DNA of 42,768 nucleotides, from contig NZ_QKZI01000011.1 of NCBI RefSeq assembly GCF_003254155.1, forward strand, positions 1-42,768, written 5' to 3'. The DNA is from Psychrobacillus insolitus. Lineage in GTDB: Bacteria; Bacillota; Bacilli; Bacillales_A; Planococcaceae. This document shows positions 9,129 to 16,062 of this stretch, in pieces (position 1 is the stretch's first letter; each line of letters opens with the position of its first letter). The notes below the pieces were generated by a model that worked only from the letters and a program-made list of their open reading frames with translations, was not told the DNA's origin and did not search any database. The position numbers and the translations under genes are program-made.

Positions 9129-9352
9129 TGTTGACGCGCATCCAACATTTTCAATTTTGTCAACGTCAATGTTGTGAAAGTTATGGGCTACGTATGCAAA
9201 ACTCAGTATTTGAGTGCATATTAGATGCAACACAATTCAAACAACTTTAACTAACTTTAGCTGAAATTATCAATCATCAAGAGGATAGTTTGCGTTATTA
9301 TCTTCTAGGTAATAATTATAAAAAGAAAGTAGAACATGTTGGTGCAAAATAG
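9128..9352 (+). pseudogene. cas4'-'cas2 in-frame fusion remnant (cas1 deleted)
   Basis: The frame starts like I-C Cas4 (MLTRIQHFQFCQRQ). After about 15 codons it runs into the middle of Cas2 (YGLRMQNSVFEC, then HQEDSLRYYLLGNNYKKKVE), ending HVGAK-stop. A TAA at 9248-9250 interrupts it after 40 codons. A single deletion thus removed most of cas4, all of cas1 and the start of cas2, that is, the whole adaptation module. New spacers cannot be acquired from this locus. Confidence 0.85.
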
Positions 9353-9541
9353 AAGATACACTAACTTTATGGTTTATTATTGGTACGAACCATAAGTGAA
9401 CATAAAAACATAAGGGGATTCGCACCAAACGTTATGAGTGAAAGCTGTTTTTAGAAAAACGTCTTAGGTAGTACGAGTTATTATGATAATGTTTTTGGTG
9501 GAAAAAAGTAAAGAAATAATAATTTTTTACTTTTTTTCGCA

Positions 9542-9633
9542 GTCACCCCTTCATAGGGAGTGTGGATTGAAATTCTGGAATAGTTTTGAATACGATACCT
9601 AACTCGGTCACTCCCTACATAGGGAGTGTGGAT
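9542..9633 (+). CRISPR. Type I-C CRISPR remnant: two repeats, one spacer
   Basis: Repeat 1 spans 9542-9573 (GTCACCCCTTCATAGGGAG, then TGTGGATTGAAAT), the standard I-C repeat with its 8-nt GATTGAAAT-type handle end. The 33-nt spacer is 9574-9606. Repeat 2 (9607-9633, GTCACTCCCTACATAGGGAG, then TGTGGAT) breaks off before its last 5 nt and is joined to a flavin reductase fragment. The AT-rich stretch 9480-9541 is the probable leader. Repeat 1 carries substitutions relative to repeat 2 in the left arm of the palindrome. Orientation matches the cas genes. Confidence 0.87.
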
Positions 9634-9783
9634 ATTTATTGGGGAAGTTGTACGGTTTCATATTGATGAAGCAATTTATGAAAATGGTCGAATTGATCCA
9701 AGAGGTTTAAACGCTGTTAGTCGTTTAGCTGGCGCTAATTACGCGACAATTGGTGACATTATTTCATTTGAAAGACCGAAGTA
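9634..9783 (+). pseudogene. Flavin reductase family protein, 3' fragment
   Basis: About 49 codons read LGEVVRFHIDEAIYENGRID, then PRGLNAVSRLAGANYATIGD, ending FERPK-stop. This is the C-terminal end of flavin reductase-like FMN-binding proteins. The 5' part is missing and the sequence is fused to the broken CRISPR repeat. It is followed at once by remnants of mhqO and mhqD, so it was probably the first gene of a quinone/aromatic detoxification operon. Confidence 0.75.
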
Positions 9784-9785
9784 AT

Positions 9786-9899
9786 GAATTACAATCCTTA
9801 GGCGAGTCATTAAAACTCCCAGTGTGGCTTGAATTTAGACGAGATAAATTAGAAATGAGTTTACAAAAATTAACTCATTTTGAAAGGAGAGAACAATAA
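9786..9899 (+). pseudogene. Ring-cleaving dioxygenase (MhqO-like), C-terminal remnant
   Basis: A 37-codon stretch (ELQSLGESLKLPVWLEFRRD, then KLEMSLQKLTHFERREQ-stop) resembles the last residues of VOC-fold ring-cleaving dioxygenases of the MhqO type. The assignment rests partly on its place directly before an mhqD-like gene. The catalytic vicinal-oxygen-chelate modules are gone. Confidence 0.5.
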
Positions 9900-10329
9900 T
9901 TATGCACATATTTTTAAACAAGGAACAAATCCGGAGAAGCCAGTCCTTTTACTTTTACATGGCACTGGCGGTGATGAACATGGCTTATTGTCTTTAGCAG
10001 ATATCGTGGATCCAGAAGCTTCTGTACTCAGCGTACGTGGAAATGTATTAGAAAACGGAATGCCTCGTTTCTTTAAACGCTTAGCTGAAGGTATATTCGA
10101 CGAAGAGGATCTAATATTCCGTACAAATGAGCTCAATGCTTTTTTAGATGAAGCTTCAACGGAATATAAATTTGATCGTCAAAATATAGTAGCTATCGGT
10201 TATTCAAATGGAGCAAATATAGCCAGCAAGCCTTCTATTCCATTTTAAAGATGCCTTAAAGGGTGCGATTTTACATCATCCGATGGTGCCAAGACGTGGT
10301 ATACCGCTTCCGGACTTAACACCCATGAT
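9880..10329 (+). pseudogene. mhqD: Carboxylesterase/phospholipase MhqD-like, frameshifted and truncated
   Basis: MhqD is an alpha/beta hydrolase of the quinone-resistance regulon. HIFKQGTNPEKPVLLLLHGT and GGDEHG (oxyanion region), then VAIGYSNGANIA (nucleophile elbow G-Y-S-N-G), are clear. An extra base near 10230 shifts the frame, after which SLLFHFKDALKGAILHHPMV continues in another frame. The gene is lost after LPDLTPM (about 10329), removing the catalytic Asp and His. The ATG at 9902 is also out of frame with the protein. It is a dead gene. Confidence 0.85.
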
Positions 10330-10431
10330 TTTTTTGTTTATATTAATTTCTGTACGCTTTGCATAAATCAATTCTTATAAGGAAACAATATTCCAGAGAA
10401 CTAATATTTATAAAGAATGAGGGAGATGTTT

Positions 10432-11961
10432 TTGAAAAAGACTCCACTAAATTTAGAGCTTCAAGAAAACATACAACATATAAAAAAGAAGCTAGGTGAA
10501 AGCACGGATATCGTTATTCGTGAGATTCGAATCGGTAAAGAAGGAACCTTTAAAGTAGGAATCTTTTATATTGATGGTTTGAGCAATACACCTTCTTTAC
10601 AAAACTTCGTTATGGAAACATTAATGATTGATATATCCATTTCACAAACAGAAAATGAGGAATCTCCAAATTCAAATTTAATGAAAGCTTTGAAAGATTA
10701 TGCTTTGACCGTAGGAGAAATTAAAGATGTCGCAAATTTTGAAGATTTATTCACCGCCCTTTTATCAGGGGATGTTATTTTACTAGTTGATGGGTACTCG
10801 GACGGTTTAATCATTGGTAACAAACATGTGATTGAGCGTGGTGTCACTGAACCATCCGCTCAAAGTGTTATCAGAGGACCCCGAGATGGTTTTTCTGAAA
10901 ATGTACGCGTAAATACTGCGTTAATTCGTCGAAGAATTAAAGATCCATCTTTGTGGATGGAATCTAAAGAAATCGGAAGACTTACGAAAACAACTGTAGC
11001 TATTATGTATATTCATGGGGTTGCGGATGACAAAATTGTAAAAGAACTTCATTCGAGATTGGATCGTATTGACATTGACGGAATACTAGAAAGTGGAAAT
11101 ATTGAAGAATTCATACAGGATTCGCAATACTCCCCTTTTCCAACGGTATATAATACGGAACGGCCTGATGTTGTAGCGGCTGCACTGTTGGAAGGACGAA
11201 TCGCCATTTTAGTAGATGGAACACCGTTCGTACTAATTGTTCCTGTATTATTTGTTCAATTCTTTCAGTCTTCAGAAGACTACTATCAACGTGCAATAAT
11301 GGGTAGTCTAATTCGACTCCTACGATTTTTTGCATTTGGAATATCAATGCTTGCACCTGCTTTGTTTGTTGCAGTTATCACCTTCCATCATGAAATCATC
11401 CCACCTGCACTTCTTATCAGTATAGCCGCTCAACGAGAGGGTGTTCCATTTCCAGCATTTGTTGAAGCCGTTATTATGGAAATCACTTTTGAAATTTTGC
11501 GCGAGGCAGGATTAAGAATGCCAAGAGTTATTGGTTCTGCAATGTCTATTGTGGGAGCATTTGTTATTGGTACTGCTGCGGTAGAAGCTGGAATTATTTC
11601 AGCTGCCATGGTTATAGTTGTTTCAATTACAGCAATCTCTAGTTTTGTGTCCCCAACATATGACATTGCAATTGCCAGCAGAATATTACGCTTTCTTTTT
11701 ATGGGAATCGCTGCTTCATTTGGATTATTTGGAATTATGGTGGCTTTAATTGCACTTATTTTGCATTTGACTAGTTTAAGTTCTTTTGGTGTTCCATATA
11801 TGGCTCCTATAGCTCCATATAGTGCATCTGGACAAAAGGATACATTCATTCGTATGCCTATATGGAAATTACTTAGCCGACCCAAATATATTTCAAAAAA
11901 TAGTGATAGGCAGAAATATTCGGCACCTACTAGAAAGGACAAAAAGGGAGCTGATGTTTAA
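10432..11961 (+). CDS. gerKA: Spore germinant receptor A subunit (GerA/GerKA family)
   Basis: A subunit of a Ger-type nutrient receptor in the spore inner membrane. About 510 residues: a soluble N-terminal domain (about 1-260), then hydrophobic segments from VDGTPFVLIVPVLFVQFFQS through GVPYMAPIAP near the C-terminus. EIIPPALLISIAAQREGVPF and EILREAGLRMPRVIG are strongly conserved family motifs. The likely start is TTG at 10432, 7 nt after GAGGGA; ATG codons at 10417 and 10426 are in frame but badly placed relative to that site. It is the first gene of an A-C-D-B operon, presumably made in the forespore under sigma-G. The paralogue name is by gene order only. Confidence 0.92.
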   Translation: MKKTPLNLELQENIQHIKKKLGESTDIVIREIRIGKEGTFKVGIFYIDGLSNTPSLQNFVMETLMIDISISQTENEESPNSNLMKALKDYALTVGEIKDVANFEDLFTALLSGDVILLVDGYSDGLIIGNKHVIERGVTEPSAQSVIRGPRDGFSENVRVNTALIRRRIKDPSLWMESKEIGRLTKTTVAIMYIHGVADDKIVKELHSRLDRIDIDGILESGNIEEFIQDSQYSPFPTVYNTERPDVVAAALLEGRIAILVDGTPFVLIVPVLFVQFFQSSEDYYQRAIMGSLIRLLRFFAFGISMLAPALFVAVITFHHEIIPPALLISIAAQREGVPFPAFVEAVIMEITFEILREAGLRMPRVIGSAMSIVGAFVIGTAAVEAGIISAAMVIVVSITAISSFVSPTYDIAIASRILRFLFMGIAASFGLFGIMVALIALILHLTSLSSFGVPYMAPIAPYSASGQKDTFIRMPIWKLLSRPKYISKNSDRQKYSAPTRKDKKGADV

Positions 11962-11963
11962 TT

Positions 11964-13154
11964 ATGAAAAAAAGGATACTATCTCTAATTATTCTTTGCC
12001 TTTTTCTTACTGGTTGTTGGGATAAAAAAGAGCTCAATGAGCTAGCCATAACAATGGCACTGGGGGTAGATAAAATAGATGATGAATATCTGGTATCTGC
12101 TCAAGTTGTTGTGCCTGGAGAGGTGTCTTCGATGAAAGGAGGAGCTGGTCAATCACCAGTAACTCTCTTTCAAGCAAAGGGAGCTACAATGAATGACGCA
12201 ATTCGGAATTTGGCATTAGTCTCTCCTCGCACTGGATATTTTGGTCATCTACAAATAGTGGTGATAGGTGAATCAATGGCGCAAGAAGGAATTGCAAGTA
12301 TTTTAGATTATCTATCAAGGTATTATGAAATTAGATCGGATTTCTATCTGCTAGTTGCAAAAGAGACGGCAGCTGAAAAAGTATTGAATATTCAAACAGT
12401 TTTAGAAAGAATACCGGCTAATAATATATTTAATATACTTCATACCTCCGAACATAGATTGTCCAATACGAGAGCTGTGACTTTAGCTAATCTAATAGTT
12501 GATCTAGAGCGAGAAGGAAAGGAAGGGGTATTAACTGGGATTTACATAATAGGAGACGAGGAAAGTGGATCTAGTAAACAAAATGTTGAATCAATCACTC
12601 CTACCGCACAGTTAAAATTAGATGGCATAGCCGTTTTTAAAGAAGACAAATTAGTGGGCTGGTTGACGGATGAAGAGGGAAAAGCATATAACATTATTAC
12701 AGATAAAGTAAAGAATACGCTAGGGACTTTGTCTTGCCCTGAAGGGGGAAAAGTGAATGTTCATGTAGATAGCCTCACTTCTAAACTCAAAAATACAATT
12801 GTCGATGGAAAACCAGAAATTGAAATAGATATTCAAATATCCGGTAATATAGGAGAAATAGATTGTGAAATTGATGTTACAAAAGAGGAAACGATAAAAA
12901 TGTTGGAGAAAACTTACGAAGAACAAGTGGAGAAAAATGTAAATGAAACGATACAAGTAGTTCAAAATGATTTTCAATCAGACATTTTTGGATTTGGTGC
13001 AGCCATTCATCAAAGTAATCCAAAGGAATGGAAAAAGATAAAAAATCAATGGGATACTGAATTTTCTGAAATAAAAGTAACGGTTAAAGCGAAAGTGAAT
13101 ATTCGCCATTTTGGTACAGTCAATAATCCTATTCAAGAAAATATAAAGGATTAA
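11964..13154 (+). CDS. gerKC: Spore germinant receptor C subunit (GerC/GerKC family lipoprotein)
   Basis: A 396-residue lipoprotein: positively charged start, hydrophobic stretch, lipobox L-T-G-C with the lipidated cysteine at residue 18, then WDKKELNELAITMALGVDK, the signature of GerC proteins. The C subunit sits on the outer face of the spore inner membrane and is needed for receptor function. It follows gerKA by 2 nt and precedes the small D-like gene by 5 nt. A truncated near-copy of its 5' part is found at 15295-15484. Confidence 0.93.
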   Translation: MKKRILSLIILCLFLTGCWDKKELNELAITMALGVDKIDDEYLVSAQVVVPGEVSSMKGGAGQSPVTLFQAKGATMNDAIRNLALVSPRTGYFGHLQIVVIGESMAQEGIASILDYLSRYYEIRSDFYLLVAKETAAEKVLNIQTVLERIPANNIFNILHTSEHRLSNTRAVTLANLIVDLEREGKEGVLTGIYIIGDEESGSSKQNVESITPTAQLKLDGIAVFKEDKLVGWLTDEEGKAYNIITDKVKNTLGTLSCPEGGKVNVHVDSLTSKLKNTIVDGKPEIEIDIQISGNIGEIDCEIDVTKEETIKMLEKTYEEQVEKNVNETIQVVQNDFQSDIFGFGAAIHQSNPKEWKKIKNQWDTEFSEIKVTVKAKVNIRHFGTVNNPIQENIKD

Positions 13155-13159
13155 AGGAT

Positions 13160-13384
13160 ATGCTGAATAGCTTAGGAATCTTATTGGTGGCGACTGTCAT
13201 AATTATTATAGAAGTTCCTTCACTTTTAGAAAAAAAACAAAAAAAAGAACTAATAGTATTTTCGATTCTCCTTATTATAGGAGTCACTTTAAGTATATTA
13301 CGAGCTTTTGGTATAAATATTCCAAATCCTCTAGATTTATTAACGTTCATTTTTAAACCAATGAATGATTTGATCCGTGTTTAA
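13160..13384 (+). CDS. Small two-helix protein of the germinant receptor operon (D-subunit-like)
   Basis: A 74-residue protein with two hydrophobic segments (about 5-20 and 31-47) separated by a charged KKQKKE turn. Small two-helix D subunits are encoded in many ger operons and modulate receptor sensitivity. The size, topology and location between C and B fit that role; direct sequence identity to a characterised GerD-type subunit was not confirmed. The ribosome binding site is weak (AAAGGA close to ATG), suggesting coupling to gerKC. Confidence 0.75.
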   Translation: MLNSLGILLVATVIIIIEVPSLLEKKQKKELIVFSILLIIGVTLSILRAFGINIPNPLDLLTFIFKPMNDLIRV

Positions 13385-13407
13385 AATTTTTTTATTGCGA
13401 CGAGCTT

Positions 13408-13447
13408 GCACAGGATCAAATACGCCAAGGCCTATTTGATCCTGTGC
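13408..13447 (+). promoter_or_regulatory. Strong intercistronic stem-loop before gerKB
   Basis: GCACAGGATCAAATA (13408-13422) and TATTTGATCCTGTGC (13433-13447) form a perfect 15-bp stem with a 10-nt loop. It sits in the 84-nt gap between the D-like gene and gerKB, 13 nt before the B-subunit coding start's GGGGGG site, and has no T run on this strand. It may tune B-subunit expression by mRNA processing or protection. Confidence 0.7.
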
Positions 13448-13468
13448 TTACAGAAAGGGGGGGATACG

Positions 13469-14581
13469 ATGCAAAATGGTAAAATTAGCTCATTCCAATT
13501 TTTGGTTTTGGTTATATTTTTTGCGGTTGGTACTAGCATCTTACTCATCCCTGGAGTTTTAACTAATCAAGTAAAACAAGATGCCTGGATAGCTACAATA
13601 CTTGGACTTGTAATTGGCTTAGTAGTTATTTGGCTATTCACTTTTATTGCTTCGTGGTTTCCAAAACTTACATATATCCAAATAAACGAAAAAGTATTTG
13701 GCAGAATACTAGGTAAAATGATATCTTTTTTAGTAATATTGATGGCTATAATTTATACAACAGTCTTAATATCTTACTCTGGAGTTTTCTTAATTACACA
13801 ATTGTATCCCAAAACACCAATGGTATATCTAAACGTACTAATGGCTCTAATTATGGTAATGGCAGTTCGTCTTGGCTTAGAAACAATCGCTCGTACTGCT
13901 GAAATTTTAATATTTGTGTTTTTCTTTCTTTTTATCTTTTTAGCAGTAAGTATTTCTCCACAAATCGATGTAGAAAACTTAGAGCCTTTTTTTCAAGTTA
14001 ACATAAATCCACTTTTTAAATCATCTCTTGGTTTAGCAGTTGTGACATCAGTCAATTCCATTGTTTTATTATTAATTTTCCCTGCATATGTAAAGGAAGT
14101 AGAGAAAGCAAGGAAATACTTTTTTGTTGGAAATATAATAGGTGGAATTGTTATCGTAGTTATTACCTTATTATGCATATTTGTACTAGGTTCAAATACA
14201 ACTGCTCGTCAGATTTATCCGGGCTATGCATTAGCTAAAGTGATAAATATCGGAGATTTTTTAACGCGGATAGAGTCACTAATGGCAACATTATGGATTA
14301 TGGGTTTATTTTTTAAGGTATCCATTTATTTTTATGCTGCCACTTTTGGCTTATCTCAAATTTTAAACATGAAGGATTATCGTCCTTTAACTTATCCCTT
14401 GGGTCTAATTGTTGTTGTGCTTTCTGTCATAATTTTTCCTAACATCGTATATCAGCAAACATTTAACTCAGAAACAGCAGTATCATTTTCATTGGTTATC
14501 GGACTATTTTTCCCGCTTTTGCTAGTAGCTGTATATATGATGCGAAAGAAAAAATTGAAAAAAGATCCTGACCACTCATGA
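13469..14581 (+). CDS. gerKB: Spore germinant receptor B subunit (GerB/GerKB, amino-acid permease fold)
   Basis: A 370-residue membrane protein with about ten helices in the APC transporter fold. In Ger receptors the B subunit binds the germinant. It starts MQNGKISSFQFLVLVIFF and has the family's GTSILLIPGVL in helix 1 and LFFKVSIYFYAATFGLSQIL in the later half. The ATG at 13469 follows AAAGGGGGGG; a longer frame from 13406 would run through the stem-loop and is unlikely. It is the last gene of the operon. Confidence 0.92.
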   Translation: MQNGKISSFQFLVLVIFFAVGTSILLIPGVLTNQVKQDAWIATILGLVIGLVVIWLFTFIASWFPKLTYIQINEKVFGRILGKMISFLVILMAIIYTTVLISYSGVFLITQLYPKTPMVYLNVLMALIMVMAVRLGLETIARTAEILIFVFFFLFIFLAVSISPQIDVENLEPFFQVNINPLFKSSLGLAVVTSVNSIVLLLIFPAYVKEVEKARKYFFVGNIIGGIVIVVITLLCIFVLGSNTTARQIYPGYALAKVINIGDFLTRIESLMATLWIMGLFFKVSIYFYAATFGLSQILNMKDYRPLTYPLGLIVVVLSVIIFPNIVYQQTFNSETAVSFSLVIGLFFPLLLVAVYMMRKKKLKKDPDHS

Positions 14582-14652
14582 ATAGAATAAGACATTTATA
14601 ATAACTGTTTACTTTTTAAATACAAAAGAGTAGCTGAGTAAACTTATTATAT

Positions 14653-14695
14653 AAAAAGGATACAACGTCATTTTGGTAGTTATTATCCTTTTTTA
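14653..14695 (+). terminator. Terminator of the germinant receptor operon
   Basis: AAAAAGGATA pairs with TATCCTTTTTT across a loop of about 20 nt, about 70 nt after the gerKB stop. The T run is at 14687-14694. Confidence 0.65.
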
Positions 14696-14834
14696 TGAAA
14701 AAGAACCCAATTCATGTGCAAATTTGAGCTCTTTTCGTGTGTTGTAAAAAAAGGCAACTTAAACATTAGATCTCTAAGGTTTTAAAGTCTCACTTAAATC
14801 TGGGTGTGTTCAAATTATCGGAAAGGTCTAAAAG

Positions 14835-15290
14835 TAAATAATGTCCAATTATTTTATTAACTCCTTGTTTTCAACGTCATTTGATTGGCGGAGTGCATCG
14901 TTTGTTTTACGTGCTTCTGCTAATTCATTATACAAGGATCTTATTTTTTGTTATATTGATCGTTCAGTTCTACATTTTTTGTTTGGTATGTACGTTCCAA
15001 TTCAACGATCGCTTTCTCTCGTTCTAAGTCTTATTTATCCTCAAGCATTTGAATTACTTAAGAATGGTGCTGTTTCTAACCTTCCACAGTTTCTTCCGCT
15101 CTTGTAGCTTTTTTCTCAAATGCGTCAACTAGTGATTGTATATCTGCGAGTTGTTCCTTTGCACCAACTTGGAGATTATTTAATTGTGCCTTCAGTTCAT
15201 TGTTTTCCGAGGCATAGCCTTTGTATTGCTCTACTAGACCACTTTAAGTATCATTTTTTTCTTTGTATTCTTCAATCAGCAACTGATTAC
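14835..15290 (-). pseudogene. Coiled-coil protein, heavily decayed (KfrA-like?)
   Basis: On the minus strand, segments of a coiled-coil protein can be read across several stops and frameshifts: QLLIEEYKEKND, VEQYKGYASENNELKAQLNN, QVGAKEQLADIQSLVDAFEK, LERERAIVELERTYQTKNVE. Alternating charged heptads resemble the C-terminal rod of KfrA-type or similar plasmid DNA-binding proteins, but no DNA-binding domain is visible. At least five in-frame stops make it non-functional. The plus-strand frames over this stretch are its shadows. Confidence 0.55.
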
Positions 15291-15294
15291 GTTA

Positions 15295-15484
15295 CTTTCC
15301 TTTTTCTTACTGGTTGTTGGGAAAAAAAGAGCTCAATGAGCTAGCCATAAAAATGGCACTTGGGGTGGATAAAGTTGTTGATGAATATCTAGTATCAGCC
15401 CAAGTTGTTGTGCCCGGTGAGGTATCGTCAAATGAAAGGAGGAACTGATCGTTCACCAGTAACCCTCTTTCAAGCAAAGGGAGA
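15295..15484 (+). pseudogene. Second gerC (gerKC-like) 5' fragment
   Basis: CTTTTTCTTACTGGTTGTTG, then AAAAAAGAGCTCAATGAGCT, match gerKC at 11998 onwards almost exactly. Similarity continues through GATGAATATCT, CAAGTTGTTGTGCC and CCTCTTTCAAGCAAAGGGAG. Frameshifts (one base lost after GTTGTTGGG and one gained near 15430) and abrupt ends on both sides show a dead fragment. Divergence of roughly 15 percent from gerKC suggests it came from a paralogous operon or an old duplication. Confidence 0.85.
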
Positions 15485-15648
15485 AAGGGACAAATGGTTA
15501 AAAAAAGACCGATTGTTTGATTATTAAAAAATTTAAAAGATAATTTGAAGATGGAAACGAAATAACTATAAATTGAACAAAATCCATACATGTTTTCTTT
15601 TCAATCGCTGTTCATCGACTAGTAATTTTTAAAGATGGGAGAGTACTA

Positions 15649-15706
15649 ATTCAAAAAACCACCTTAGGTGATCCAAAAATGGATGGCCTAAGGTGGTTTT
15701 TTGAAT
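15649..15706. terminator. Long bidirectional terminator hairpin
   Basis: ATTCAAAAAACCACCTTAGG and CCTAAGGTGGTTTTTTGAAT form a perfect 20-bp stem with an 18-nt loop. It has T-rich right and A-rich left arms, so it could stop transcription from both sides. No intact gene ends at it; it separates the gerC debris from the nitrite reductase promoter. Confidence 0.8.
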
Positions 15707-15828
15707 TTTATTATAAAAAACAAACGTTAGGTTTTCTGTCATTATAATGAATTTAAAGTAACTAATTAGATTAAAAAAGTAAAATAATACCAAAATTAAT
15801 AATAAAAATCTTTATTTTTATTAAACGG

Positions 15829-15845
15829 TGTTAGGTTTCCTTACA
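15829..15845. promoter_or_regulatory. TnrA/GlnR box upstream of nirB
   Basis: TGTTA-GGTTTCC-TTACA matches the TGTNA-N7-TNACA consensus of TnrA/GlnR in every fixed position. A TGCTATATT extended -10 lies at 15873-15881, which would put the transcription start near 15888 and centre the box at about -51. This is the spacing known for TnrA-activated promoters such as nas genes. Nitrogen-limitation control of nitrite assimilation is therefore likely; it is an inference from position and consensus. Confidence 0.75.
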
Positions 15846-16062
15846 TATTTTAATGACAAACAGAAATTAATGTGCTATATTTAAAAATGTAATTTACAGA
15901 TAATTTGAAACAAATGAAATTTTCTGATTTGGTATCCGATAGTTAAGTATTATCTACTTCTGGAATGGGGAAGCAAAAACCGAAGACGTTGCTGTAGAAA
16001 CCAATTTTCTTATGAAATATATTTATTTGAATAACTAATACATTTTTGGGGGGATTTATGAC

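Noticed and set aside
11430-11942. 170-codon minus-strand frame inside gerKA
   Set aside because: It is antisense to the conserved membrane part of gerKA; the hydrophobic composition mirrors the coding strand.
14841-15344. Two plus-strand frames of 88 and 74 codons
   Set aside because: They are antisense to a decayed coiled-coil gene whose heptad pattern is clear on the minus strand.
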